Source: Cymbomonas tetramitiformis
Taxonomy: Eukaryota; Chlorophyta; Pyramimonadophyceae; Pyramimonadales; Pyramimonadaceae
Assembly (NCBI GenBank): GCA_001247695.2
Contig: LGRX02025884.1
Location: 1-48,183 of the forward strand
DNA: 48,183 nucleotides
Direction of reading: 5' to 3'
Below, in pieces: positions 10,613 to 20,165 of the stretch. How positions within the stretch are numbered: the first letter of the stretch is position 1; each line of letters begins with the position of its first letter. The notes beneath the pieces were generated by a model. That model was not told where the DNA came from. It saw nothing but the letters and a program-made list of their open reading frames with translations, and ran no database searches. The position numbers were made by a program, and so were the translations under genes.

Positions 10613-10815
10613 TCGGAGGTGCCCACTCCCCAAGGGAACCCACACCGGAGGTACCCTCTCCCCAAGACAGCTTATGGCGGAGGGATCCACTCCCCAAGGC
10701 ACTCTGTATGCTGGAGATACCCACTCCGCAAGACAATCCAAGCCGGAGGTGCCCTCTCCCCAAGGCATCCCACGCCGGAGGTGCCCTCTCCCCAAGGCAC
10801 CACATGCTGAAGGTA
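10613..10815. repeat. 32-33-bp minisatellite
   Basis: Six consecutive copies of a unit typified by CGGAGGTGCCCTCTCCCC followed by AAGGC. It lies just downstream of the last middle exon of gene A. The long ORFs on both strands here are products of the repeat. Confidence 0.9.
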
Positions 10816-11039
10816 CCCATGGGGTGCAACCCATGACTACCTTTCCTTGCAATATATGCTCGCCCTCTCCAGTTGTCTCCTCACAAAGTCTTGCCGGCCC
10901 CTCGTTGATTGGTATTCGCTTGCCACTTCTCAAACCCCAGTTCGGAGATTTCTTTTGCACTTCACATCTCATCGCCAACAGGCACATTGCATAGTTTCGT
11001 TGACATTAGCTTTCATCTTACGTGCTTTCAAGTGGGTGA

Positions 11040-11130
11040 GAGATTTTTTTTCTCTAGGCTGATTCACAACTTCACATGCTTTCTAGGCTGATTCACAACT
11101 TCACATGCTTTCTAGGCTGATACACAGCTT
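11040..11130. repeat. 29-bp triplication
   Basis: Three copies of CTAGGCTGATTCACAACTTC plus CACATGCTTT, the last one diverged. It lies immediately left of terminal repeat TR-a. Confidence 0.85.
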
Positions 11131-11174
11131 CTAAGGCAAAACAGTTAGAGTCGTCTGGGTTAGGTGGGTAGGGA

Positions 11175-11335
11175 GGGCAAAAGAACAGAGCTGCGGATTC
11201 CACGGGCGACACTCCTTAATATTGTTTAGTGTAAAGCCTTCAGATCTAATCCTCGATGCTTTCTAACGGCACAAGAAACTGAGATCGATCTACCGGCACA
11301 GAAACCTCTGAAATTACGCAGGCTCCAATTTAAAC
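11175..11335 (+). repeat. dispersed terminal repeat, copy TR-a
   Basis: One of five related copies of a 160-280-bp sequence, all in the same orientation. Shared landmarks are GCAAAAGAACAGAGCTG, GTAAAGCCTTCAGATCTAA, GATCGATCTACCGGCACA and a right end near GGCTCCAATTTAA. This copy lies directly beyond the recombinase fragment of the DIRS-like element, while TR-b lies beyond its gag end. The pair therefore looks like the direct terminal repeats of that element. Confidence 0.8.
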
Positions 11336-11379
11336 ATTTCTTTTGCTCTTCACATCTCATTGCCATGTAACCGAGATCA

Positions 11380-11633
11380 TCAGGCACACTGCCCTATGCC
11401 AGGCTGTTGCTCTCGCCACCTCGGATTGGTCCAACCGAAGTACTTCTCCATGTGCTCGTCGGGAACAGTCGTCGGGTCAATGTAGGAGTGGATGGCAGAG
11501 GATAGCTTAGACCACCCGCCCAGGAACAGCACCTCTTGAACGCCGTGAGAAGTGTCCTCCTTCCGGAGGGACACACCCCAGCTTACCCAATGCCAACTGC
11601 GCCCAGTTATTAGCCAACTGGAGCTTGCTTCGC
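11380..11633 (-). pseudogene. tyrosine recombinase C-terminal fragment of a DIRS-like element
   Basis: The minus-strand frame contains VLFLGGWSKL, IHSYIDPTTVP and EKYFGW, a pattern I recognise from the end of tyrosine recombinases of algal DIRS-like retrotransposons. Only the end of the protein is here; the frame meets the LTR element at 11,638. The rest would be expected beyond 14,988, where the decayed element continues. The catalytic Arg-His-Arg-Tyr set cannot be assigned in this fragment. It is non-functional as read. Confidence 0.55.
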
Positions 11634-11637
11634 TGCC

Positions 11638-12047
11638 TTTTGGAATTCAGAGTCGGGTTATTTGCAACAAGCGAGCGTAAACTTTCATTCTCAAAAGATA
11701 TCGCAGTTCGCAGCTTGAAACGCCACGAACTTTAGCGCCCAATCATTACTGATTGGGCAGTCTAAGTGAAAGTTCACTAAATAGAGTCTGACGTGCCACT
11801 GTCGAGTTCATAACGACTGCAGTGACACGTCTGCGATGGGCCGACGAACTATTACACACTGTGTCTTGCCGATGGTCATCATATGATCCAACGGCCACGA
11901 TTAGTTCAGCAGATCTAGATCTAGATCTAAGGGTTTCATAGGGTTTCTTCAGGGTTCCTTCAGGGTTTGAGCATCCTGACTACTGTGCAAGGCCTAGACA
12001 GTCATTCTTTACATCAAACTGATCAGCAGACACTGCAGATTCCAACA
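11638..12047 (-). repeat. 3' LTR of the non-autonomous element
   Basis: Repeats the sequence of 14,579-14,988 with about six differences. It contains a GATCTA triplet repeat and several AGGGTTTC words near its right end. The left edge may be off by a few bases, because CC is also shared outside the repeat. Confidence 0.9.
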
Positions 12048-12091
12048 CCCCTTCTAAAGGGTGACTGTCTAGTTGTCCTACTGCCAGTTCT

Positions 12092-12290
12092 TGGGAATGG
12101 TGCCCCTTCAGTCAGCAATGCCCAGTTCTTGGGATGGCGCCCCTCCAGCTCCAGTTTATGGGGATGGTGCCCCCTTCAGTCTTCAGTTCCAGTGATATGG
12201 GGATGGTGCCCCTTCAGCTCCAGTTTATGGGGATGGTGCCCCCTTCAGCTCCAGTTTGTGGGGATGGTGCCCCTTCAATCTTCATTTGAC
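12092..12290. repeat. about 30-bp minisatellite inside the LTR element
   Basis: Six to seven copies of a unit like GGGGATGGTGCCCCTTCAG plus CTCCAGTTTAT, between the end of the Gag frame and the 3' LTR. Spacing varies between 30 and 38 bp. Confidence 0.85.
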
Positions 12291-14495
12291 CATCACGGGG
12301 TAGGTTGTCAAGATATCCACTCGTAGTCCAGGATAAAGCTCAGGATGTCCAGATAGTCCAACCTGACAAGCCTCGGGATCATCATCCTCATGCGAGTCGG
12401 AGCCCGAGTCCAGATCGGGGATGGAGTCATCAAAGTTGTCACCAAAGTGGTCACCATCATCATCCTCGGTGAACACCTTCATAGAGTCGAAGATGTGCTT
12501 GGTGGCGCCACAATCCAGAACAGCGCTCTTGTCCATAGTGGAGCGGGGCGCAACTCGCAGGTCAGGATCCACCACCCCCCCGGCCACCTTAGCACAGCGA
12601 GCAGTAGCATCAGTAGGCACCGCCAACACTCTGTCCAGCACTGAATAATTGTCGGAGAGGGCGAGTCCAGAGGATGGAGGGTCCACAAAGGCAGATTTAC
12701 CAGATTGCCCTCCCTCACCGAGAGCAAATAAAGCCTTACCGGTGTCCTCCAGGCCAGGGTATAAGTCAGATTGCCCACTCTCACGGAGAGCAAATAAAGT
12801 CTCACCAGTATCAGAGTGCTTCTCCTCCTCGCCAGCAGTGTGGGATATAACAACCTCAGGCTCGCCCACCTCCGTCAGGACAGAGTAGTAATTGAGTACC
12901 GGGAACACAGAGGACTGGGACTCCACAGGTACAGAGCCTCGACCACATATCCAGTGCTCGCACAGGGCCGGACTGGAAGGCAGTGACCCAGAGATGCTGA
13001 GATTACCAGCCTCACCTGACCCTGAGCTGAGGGCAGAGTGTTCACCGTCCAGAAATTCACATAACGAGAACTCCACCAGCTCGGAGTCCTGATACGGTGA
13101 TACCTGGCCCAAGGCTGGACAAGAGGTCAGCGAGCCAGAGATGCTATCACAACCAGATTCCAATAGCCCAGAACCGTAGTCACTGGCATATATATCTTCA
13201 CCAGTCTCGTTCAGACCAGGGTGTAAGTCAGATGTACTAGCCTCCCGAATGGCAAAAAGGACCTCACCAGCCTCTTCCAGTCCAGGATAAAGCTCAGGTT
13301 GCCCAGCTGCAGCACCAAGATGTTCACCAGGCTTCGGTAAGCTACCATTCTTCTCGTAGTCAGCCACCCTCTTGAGAATTGCCGCCTTGGTAGTCGGCGA
13401 AGCCGTCTTGAAGAACGCCTCCCGCTTCTCAACGTTCTTGATGAAACAGTCCTTAGCAGAGTGCCCACGCCTGTGACAGACAGGGCACGGGACTTTGACA
13501 GCAGCCTCAGATTCAGAATTGTCGCCGGTGTGGCTCACTGCGAGGGCACAGCGCGTCACAGCAGCACGCGGGGCGAGTATGGTGTCGTAGTGAGATGTGA
13601 CTTGGCCCGACAGCACACTCGCGGTCGGCAGGGTCTCAGACATGAATTTGGCCTTGAGGAGCATATAGTCGGGGTGCAGTCGCACAATAGCCATGGCAGA
13701 AAAGATGGTCTCAACCGTCTCCATACACAGAGGCTTGCCAGAAGGAGTAACGCGCGCGTTCGCGGAGTACTCGCGTATACGCCGAAGAGTCTCCTTCGAC
13801 TCCAAAAACGTGGAGAGAGGAGGGGCAAGGTTCGAGAGTCGATTCGGTAGCGACAGTAGCCTATCCACTTGGGTGATGAAGTAGACGGCGCTGGTGTTGT
13901 GTCGCAATTGGGCCAGTTCCCGCCAAGCTCCGTGACCGTCAGAATGTTGTTCGTAGCTGCGAGCGATAGCGTTCGCAGTGCCAGTGGTAACACGGCAGAG
14001 GAAGTCATAAAACAGTTCATTTGCTTCCTCAAGATAGAGTTTATCCTCCCTCACCTCATGGAGCGGAGTAGACGCCGAAAGCAGCAGTGCTAGAGAAGGG
14101 TGGCGCAAAGAAGGCTTAATTCTCGCACAAAACTCGTCCCAAATTCCTTCCTGGTCAGATTCCTTGCCAGAAAAGTACGAGTCCGCGGAAAGCCCCTTGG
14201 TCATACGAGAAAGACCAGGTAAAGGACGTCGCCCACCAGCGGGCGACAAAGGGAGATGCTTGTCCTCAGGGACAGGAGCGGCGCTGAGGCCTGGCTGATG
14301 AAGGTTGCGCATATCGTAGAGCTGAGCACTCAAACCTTTCACCATATCCTTAAGCGCCGAGATATCCTCCTGCTGGTTACTCAGCATAACATCTCGCGAA
14401 GACGACTCGCCAGAATAGGACACTTCATATTCTGGCGCGCCACCAGCAGGTGGCGGTGTCGCGGCTTGGCTATAGCTCTTACTCCCTTTGACCAT
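12282..14495 (-). CDS. Gag with partial aspartic protease, copia-like, 737 aa
   Basis: This ORF is the only coding content of the LTR element. The N-terminal third is Ser/Pro-rich. Residues ~120-330 look like a helical capsid-type region. A CCHC zinc knuckle, CPVCHRRGHSAKDC, lies at about 13,448-13,489. Next comes a ~230-residue acidic spacer built from degenerate modules around ELYPGL/DLYPGL and GETLFALRES. After it DCGATKHIFDS (about 12,483-12,516) matches the active-site region of copia proteases, but with Cys replacing the usual Ser (DSG to DCG). The protein then runs into an acidic tail with a last ELYPGL and ends. RT and integrase are absent. The start is the first ATG, 84 bp inside the 5' LTR border. 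Packaging role is inferred from the family. Confidence 0.8.
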   Translation of the reverse strand: MVKGSKSYSQAATPPPAGGAPEYEVSYSGESSSRDVMLSNQQEDISALKDMVKGLSAQLYDMRNLHQPGLSAAPVPEDKHLPLSPAGGRRPLPGLSRMTKGLSADSYFSGKESDQEGIWDEFCARIKPSLRHPSLALLLSASTPLHEVREDKLYLEEANELFYDFLCRVTTGTANAIARSYEQHSDGHGAWRELAQLRHNTSAVYFITQVDRLLSLPNRLSNLAPPLSTFLESKETLRRIREYSANARVTPSGKPLCMETVETIFSAMAIVRLHPDYMLLKAKFMSETLPTASVLSGQVTSHYDTILAPRAAVTRCALAVSHTGDNSESEAAVKVPCPVCHRRGHSAKDCFIKNVEKREAFFKTASPTTKAAILKRVADYEKNGSLPKPGEHLGAAAGQPELYPGLEEAGEVLFAIREASTSDLHPGLNETGEDIYASDYGSGLLESGCDSISGSLTSCPALGQVSPYQDSELVEFSLCEFLDGEHSALSSGSGEAGNLSISGSLPSSPALCEHWICGRGSVPVESQSSVFPVLNYYSVLTEVGEPEVVISHTAGEEEKHSDTGETLFALRESGQSDLYPGLEDTGKALFALGEGGQSGKSAFVDPPSSGLALSDNYSVLDRVLAVPTDATARCAKVAGGVVDPDLRVAPRSTMDKSAVLDCGATKHIFDSMKVFTEDDDGDHFGDNFDDSIPDLDSGSDSHEDDDPEACQVGLSGHPELYPGLRVDILTTYPVMVK

Positions 14496-14578
14496 AGTGA
14501 ATTCTCTTACGCGCAGCGGAAAATTTGCGTGATAAACGAAAATGGATCCTCACTTACAACGTAAGTGGGCCCATAACC

Positions 14579-14988
14579 TTTTGGAATTCAGCACAGGGTT
14601 ATTTGCAACAAGCGAGCGTAAACTTTCATTCTCAAAAGATATAGCAGTTCGCAGCTTGAAACGCCACGAACTTTAGCGCCCAATCATTACTGATTGGGCA
14701 GTCTAAGTGAAAGTTCACTAAATAGAGTCTGACGTGCAACTGTCGAGTTCATAACGACTGCAGTGACACGTCTGCGATGGGCCGACGAACTATTACACAC
14801 TGTGTCTTGCCGATGGTCATCATATGATCCAACGGCCACGATTAGTTCAGCAGATCTAGATCTAGATCTAAGGGTTTCATAGGGTTTCTTCAGGGTTCCT
14901 TCAGGGTTTGAGCATCCTGACTACTGTGCAAGGCCTAGACAGTCATTCTTTACATCAAACTGATCAGCAGACACTGCAGATTCCAACA
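14579..14988 (-). repeat. 5' LTR of the non-autonomous element
   Basis: Partner of 11,638-12,047 in the same orientation and of equal length. The transcription start is presumably within it. Its outer edge abuts the CTGCC target duplication and the decayed DIRS-like sequence. Confidence 0.9.
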
Positions 14989-15129
14989 CTGCCACGGCAG
15001 CTTCCAGCAGCAGCGCTGCCCCCCGGAGAGCATCTCGCACCTGCTGCCAGGATCTGCACCGCTCCTGGAGCGCTGCATCCCAGCTGCTCAAAGGCTGCAC
15101 CGCCACCGGGACCGCCTCCTATTTTTTCT

Positions 15130-16860
15130 TGCTCATGTCCAAGTCCTCCTCGTCTCCATCATCGTAGGCGATGTGGGCCAGACTGACTGCACTGGTCTTA
15201 CCCACTGTGCCTTGGTACCAAGCATCATCAATGGGCCAGTACCCCTTGACCTTGCTGCCCGGCACCAGCTTTGCATGCTGGCCTGCACTCTTGTTTGCTC
15301 AATCCCCGGCATGCAATGGCTGATCAGGAGGCGGAGATGTGGAATATGACGCCGTCCCAGCTTGAGGCCCCGTGCAGCCTGCTGGGAGTAAACAGATCCC
15401 TGCTCCTGGGCGGAATGACCACCTCGTCGGCCAGGGCCTCCAGCCGCTGGAACCAACTGCCCCGGCTAGTAGGGCGCCACCACCGTAGCGGCGCTTCTTT
15501 TCTCCCGCAGCTTGTGAGCCACCTCGTCGAGCCGTGACCACGGCGGTTTGACCCAATTGACCGTTCCTAGCCAGGAGTAGGCCACAGAGTCCACGCCCTC
15601 ACACCCCGCGTTATACCGCTGAGTGTAATACCGAGGCAATTGGGCTACGAGCTCGGAAGCGGTCCACTGTGTGCCGAAGCCATTCCCGCTCTGCCCGCCG
15701 GACGCCGGTTCAGGCGCCAATCGTCAAGGTCTCTGTCCCGGGACAACCGGTTTGCCCACTCGTTTGCCTCGCTCCTGATGTACCTGGCCTGGAGGACAAA
15801 CAGGGAGGCGTCGGTGCGCACCTTGGCTCTGACGAGGCGCCTCCAAATCCTGCGCCCGTTCCACCAGATCTGAGCCGGCAGCTTGAGCCACCGCTCCACA
15901 TCGCTCCACGCCTGCCATGTAAGATTCACCTTCGCCCCCCACACCCACTCGGTAGAGATCACGAAGTGTATCTCCCTGATATACAATCTCGCCGGAGGCA
16001 CCGCTAGATATTGTGGCTGACAGATCCCCACAGATGCTGCTAGCCTCCGGGCCGGCAGCCATCGCCGTTGCCGTGACACCTCGCTGAGAAGCGCCTTGGC
16101 CTGCTGGTGGATCTTCTGCAATCTGGCCGGTGTCACGCGGTACTGCCCGCCTTAACATCCACCTCCAATCCGAGGTGCTCCACCAGCTGTGACGGCTCCC
16201 ACCGTCCCTTCTTCTCGTTGCGGCCAAGGCCGAGTCTCACCAAGACTGGGCTCGCCAGGTCCTGCGCTCTGAGCGCCTCGATCCTCCTTCTCAACAACAC
16301 CAGAAAGTCGACCATGTAGGGGAGCACCCTTGCCCCCTGCTGGTGCTCCTTGCGCCCGCATCCGCCAGCTCGACTGCGAAGCGCCCAGCGCCGGTGCACC
16401 TTGCTGCCGCTCTGCAGCTTGCGCACCTCTGTCCGATGCGCTGCGGATCGCGGAGAACGTAGGCACTCCACCAGCACCCGCATCAGCTTGACGAAGATGC
16501 GAGGGGAGTCGTTCCACCCGAAGGGAAGGGCGCCTCACTGGAATAACTTCTTCCGCACGTCGAATTGCATGTACTCCTGGAAGGCGGGTAACCATCCTGG
16601 AGATTGAAGCTGAAGCACCAGGCGTTCGGCTTGGCATCCCTGTGCAGCTTCTAAAGAGTTTCCATCGCACAACGCGACTTCACGCAGTGCGCGTTCAACC
16701 AGCGGAAGTCCATCACTAGACGCCACTTGGTTGTCCCCGGCTTCGGCACCAGGAACACTCGGGATACGTGTCGTCTCCTCCTCGCTCGTACCCATGCGCT
16801 CGTATTGAGACAACGCTCCATCTATGCGGCCATCCACTCAAGCTGCGGAGTGGTAGCGTC
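15130..16860 (-). pseudogene. decayed DIRS-like pol: reverse transcriptase, RNase H and linker
   Basis: Minus-strand fragments in shifting frames read in order. RVFLVPKPGTTKWRLVMDF (RT blocks 1-2) lies at about 16,730-16,790. A segment ending PFGWNDSPRIFVKLM lies near 16,480-16,540. PYMVDFLVL lies at about 16,296-16,325. Further on come ARYIRSEANEWANRLSRD (RNase H tail) and RYNAGCEGVDSVAYSW...NWVKPPWS, characteristic of DIRS/PAT-type elements. The RT catalytic motif reads YMVD instead of YxDD, so the first catalytic aspartate is lost. Several frameshifts and stops confirm inactivity. It lies between a gag pseudogene upstream and a recombinase fragment downstream. Confidence 0.75.
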
Positions 16861-17039
16861 GGCCAACAATATCCTGTGGTCAAAAGGCAGAGGCGCCTTG
16901 TCCCCCCAATGCATCTTGGCACCCTTGCCGATCGATTGCATCACCTCGCTGCTCTCGCCTGCTGCGTGCTATACCCCCCTTCTGCTCCGCACCTTTTCTT
17001 GCAAGGTGAGTTCCTTTCCTTGGAGGCCCCGAGGTGCGG

Positions 17040-17951
17040 AGGGCGCCCACGCTTTCCAAAATGGAAAGTTAGGTCTGGGCCTGGGCGCCACGCTTCCGCC
17101 CTTACCGTTTCCGCGCCTACTGCCACCTTTGCCCGCACCACTGCCCTTGCCGTTTCCTCCTTAATGATCACGAAAAGTTGCAACTTTGGGGTTGGCCTGG
17201 GCGTGCGTGGTCATCACTGCCTTCGCTTTTTGCGCGTCGAACTCCTTCGACCACTTGGTTGGGTCACAAGCCCGTCAGTCCTGGCGTACACCTTCTCCTC
17301 CATAAACGCGACCTTCGCTCGCAACGCCTCTGTGTCACCGTGCACCGTAGCGTCCGATTCCATGCTTGCCTCGAGTTGAATGATGGTGTATTGGTTGCTG
17401 AGCAGAGCGACTACTGCCTTGAAGGTGTTGTGCGCGGTGTAGATTCTCTTGCCCAACTCCTGCATGGTGGGCGGATCTTTCTCGTCTTCGAGCCAGTCCA
17501 TCGTGCTCTCGCAGTACGCGATCGCATCATGCATGTCCGACAACGCAGGTGTGCGCACCAGATGATCATCACGCATCGAAGAGTTCGTGCGTTTGGAGAG
17601 GGCATCGTAGGTCTTGTCGTTGTAGAGATCAAACATCTGGGGCATGTTGGTCTTTCAAGTCGCGGATCGCGTGGGAAAAGGATTCCCGTCACACACAGTT
17701 ACTGCTGCCGTGCCTCCAACTCAGCGTTGAGCGGGTCCACCACCCTGAAACTCCGCTAGCGCGGACATCTCCTCAGCCTCCTCAACCCGCGTTTTGAGAT
17801 CCGTCAACTGTTGCATCATGGTGTTGAGCAGCGCCGTCTGCTGGGCGAGCGAAGCCTCCATGCCTAGGTTCGACTTGCGGATCGCAGCCGGACGAGTGGG
17901 AGGCGGAGTAATCGTGTGATCTCCCTCAAAAATTCCTTTGTCGTCAGCCAT
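17040..17951 (-). pseudogene. DIRS-like Gag, copy 1 (broken)
   Basis: It starts at ATG 17,951 (MADDKGIFEG), with a Leu-heptad, coiled-coil-like segment (LAQQTALLNTMMQQL), then breaks by frameshift and stops at about 17,660-17,740. It resumes with MPQMFDLYNDKTYDALSKR and ends in a Gly/Lys/Ala-rich tail. The same motif order is found in the copies at 18,190 and 31,786, which proves the family. It belongs upstream of the pol remnant. The first ATG abuts terminal repeat TR-b. Confidence 0.8.
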
Positions 17952-17968
17952 TTTTCGGCTTAGCCACA

Positions 17969-18242
17969 CAAGGGTTTTAAAACTTCCAACAGAGACAGGA
18001 AAATGTGGGATACTTTTTGCAGTGTGCCCTAAGAAATCGCGCGAGGAAAGTTCTTGTGAAGTTCATTTGCAAAGGCAAAAGAACAGAGCTGCGGATTCCC
18101 ACGGGCGGCATTCCTAAACACTGTTGAGTGTAAAGCCTTCAGATCTAAATCACCGATGCTTTCGATCTGACGGCACATGCAGGAAACTCTTATCGATCTA
18201 CCGGTACAAAAACTCTAAAATTCCTTAGGCTCCCCTTTAACC
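17969..18242 (+). repeat. dispersed terminal repeat, copy TR-b
   Basis: Fuller copy of the family, from GTTTTAAAACTTCC through TTTGCAGTGTGCC to the right-end GGCTCCCCTTTAACC. It serves as the gag-side terminal repeat of the first DIRS-like element and at the same time truncates the gag of the second copy at its right. Confidence 0.8.
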
Positions 18243-19095
18243 ATATCGACGTAAGGCTCAGCATTGCCTTGCCGCGGTTCTTGTCAAAGTCGTTCAGCCA
18301 CTGCTGCAGCACCTCGTCTGCCACCACACCGTCCGCTGCCTGGTAGACTCTGTCCTCCACGAACTGCAGTTTCGCACGTAGAGCGTCAGATCCTCCCTGC
18401 TGTGAAGATCCAGGCTCCTGCTCCAGCTGTCCGCGCAATTCCAGCATCGTCCACCTGTTGCACAGCATCGCGTACACGCTGTGCACAGAGTTGGTTACTG
18501 CGTGAAAACGTTTTAGCCACTCGCTGCCCGACAACTCGCAGTCCTCGTTCACGTCCAACGTCTCGTTGCATTCACACACCACGTCGTGCAAGTAAGACAG
18601 CGCCGGAGCCAGAACCAGGCACCCGTACTTCATTGAGGAATTGGACTTCTTGGAGAGAGCGTCGTACGTCTTGCTGCCGTGTAGGTCGTACAACTGAGGG
18701 ATTCTCGATGTCAGCATAGCCGGCTGCGGCGGGAACGGGTTGACTGAGGCTGCTGGCACGTACGCCAGCTTCCTCCTTCTCTCCAGAAGTTGCTCGGCGG
18801 TCTTGGCCACGGTGTCCGGGTCCGATGTCCCAGGCTTCGCTGCCACCTTCGCCTCTAACTCCACGTTGATCTGTGCTTGTCGGTGAAGCTCATCACGCAG
18901 CAGGCGATGCTCCTCCGCTTGCTGCCTCTGCATCTCCAGCAGCTCCCCTTGCTGCTTTTGCATTACCAGAATTTGTTGCATCAGCACGTCCTGTGTGGAC
19001 AGTGCTGCGCGGGAAGGGGAAGCCTGCCCGATATCTGGCTTCCCCGGGAGGGGTGGGAAATCCTCTAGACCCTTGTTCTTAGCACCTCCCGACAT
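18190..19095 (-). CDS. DIRS-like Gag, copy 2 (intact frame, 301 aa)
   Basis: ATG start MSGGAKNKGLEDFPPLPG. A Gln/Glu/Leu coiled coil spans about residues 35-85. Then PQLYDLHGSKTYDALSKKS and LAPALSYLHDV match the copies at 17,214 and 32,090. The C-terminal 20 residues are encoded by terminal repeat TR-b, so the original Gag tail and the whole pol have been deleted. The result is a gag-only unit between TR-b and TR-c. It has the only unbroken gag frame of the three, but whether it is expressed is unknown. Confidence 0.7.
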   Translation of the reverse strand: MSGGAKNKGLEDFPPLPGKPDIGQASPSRAALSTQDVLMQQILVMQKQQGELLEMQRQQAEEHRLLRDELHRQAQINVELEAKVAAKPGTSDPDTVAKTAEQLLERRRKLAYVPAASVNPFPPQPAMLTSRIPQLYDLHGSKTYDALSKKSNSSMKYGCLVLAPALSYLHDVVCECNETLDVNEDCELSGSEWLKRFHAVTNSVHSVYAMLCNRWTMLELRGQLEQEPGSSQQGGSDALRAKLQFVEDRVYQAADGVVADEVLQQWLNDFDKNRGKAMLSLTSIWLKGSLRNFRVFVPVDR

Positions 19096-19257
19096 TTTTG
19101 CCCCTCAAAGGAGTCTCAGTGGAGTCAATCGTACTGCCGTAGCCGATGTGAAGCCGTCGTTTGAAGTCGTAACGCCGTCCCCGCGACTTCGCTGCTAGAT
19201 CTCCCGTCGTCGTTCGATCGGCCACGGTACAACCTAGTGGTCGTGTCACTACCTACT

Positions 19258-19522
19258 CTACTGTTTACAGGTGAAACAGGTGAAGAAAATCTTACAAAAT
19301 CAGATTTGCAGTGTGCCTCGCAGAGTACCGTAGGTACCCGTGAAGTTCCTGTTTGCAAGAGCAAAAGGAACAGAGCTGAACAGGCGTGTCTCTTCGTGGC
19401 TACTTGTACATCCTGTTTGTGTCACGGAGCTACATGTGTCATTCGCCTCTACTGCAGCAGGAGTCACGGATTCTGAAAGTCTGAAACCATAAAAATTCTG
19501 TTGCACTCCAATTTGAACATAA
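19258..19522 (+). repeat. dispersed terminal repeat, copy TR-c
   Basis: More diverged member: TTTGCAGTGTGCC at about 19,306, GCAAAAGGAACAGAGCTGAA and a right end at CACTCCAATTTGAACATAAT. It closely resembles TR-e rather than TR-a/TR-b, so at least two subfamilies exist. Confidence 0.75.
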
Positions 19523-20165
19523 TGCTACTATGCATGCGAAAAGCAGATGCACATTGGTACATGAGTACCTGATGACATTGAAGCTCGGAGGATGCTGTTA
19601 CTGGTCAGTTTGAATGAAATGGTTTTGGCTTCCGGGCAATAGGTTTGTGGAGATAGTGTCGTTCGTGACTCTACTTGCCATCTTACTCTTTCTGGTTATC
19701 AAAGAGGTGCACCCCAGGCCATCTCCAGTCACATCACCTTGCCAGCTTTGGAAATGGAGTTAAATAAATCTGATAATCGCGTCTGTCTACAACGATCCCG
19801 AAGCATCTGGAAGTATGAAACGCCTTGTGTTTGATGTATTGCTGTGTGCAAGGCACGTTGTGATATGTGCCGGATGATGCAGTGATGTTGTTCAGACAAA
19901 AAAACAACGCGCAATACAAATAGCATAATACATGCATCAGCCTTGCGTCGGCCTTATAGTGATAGCTGAATCCCTCAGCCACGCAATAGCCTTGTCTCAA
20001 TTGCTGAATGCGTGCCTCAGTCTCGCATTGGCCTTGTCTCGGCAGCTGACCGCTTACCTTTTCATAGCCACTGGACCATTTTTTATAGCTCAGCAGCTGA
20101 ATACATACTTATCTTTTGTTGTTGGTCTTGTCTTCTCGTAAGTTTTGAGTTTTTCATGTGCGCAG
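19523..20165. other. intron sequence
   Basis: No ORF with gene texture. The part at 19,930-20,130 shows a loose repetition of CTCAG/GCTGAA words. It ends at the splice acceptor GCGCAG before the 3' exons of gene A. Confidence 0.5.

Larger units (their letters stand above)
11633..14993 (-). mobile_element. complete non-autonomous LTR retrotransposon with target duplication
   Basis: Two 410-bp direct repeats (11,638-12,047 and 14,579-14,988) differ at about six positions. They bound one long ORF. The 5-bp sequence CTGCC is present immediately outside both ends (11,633-11,637 and 14,989-14,993), a perfect target-site duplication. Ends read TGTTGG and CCAAAA on the coding strand. The element is 3.35 kb and encodes Gag and the beginning of a protease but no integrase, reverse transcriptase or RNase H, so it must depend on enzymes from elsewhere. 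High LTR identity implies a young insertion. Confidence 0.9.

Noticed and set aside
10091..10987. Long ORFs on both strands across 10,541-10,829
   Set aside because: Generated by the 32-33-bp minisatellite. Only the part up to about 10,416 looks coding.
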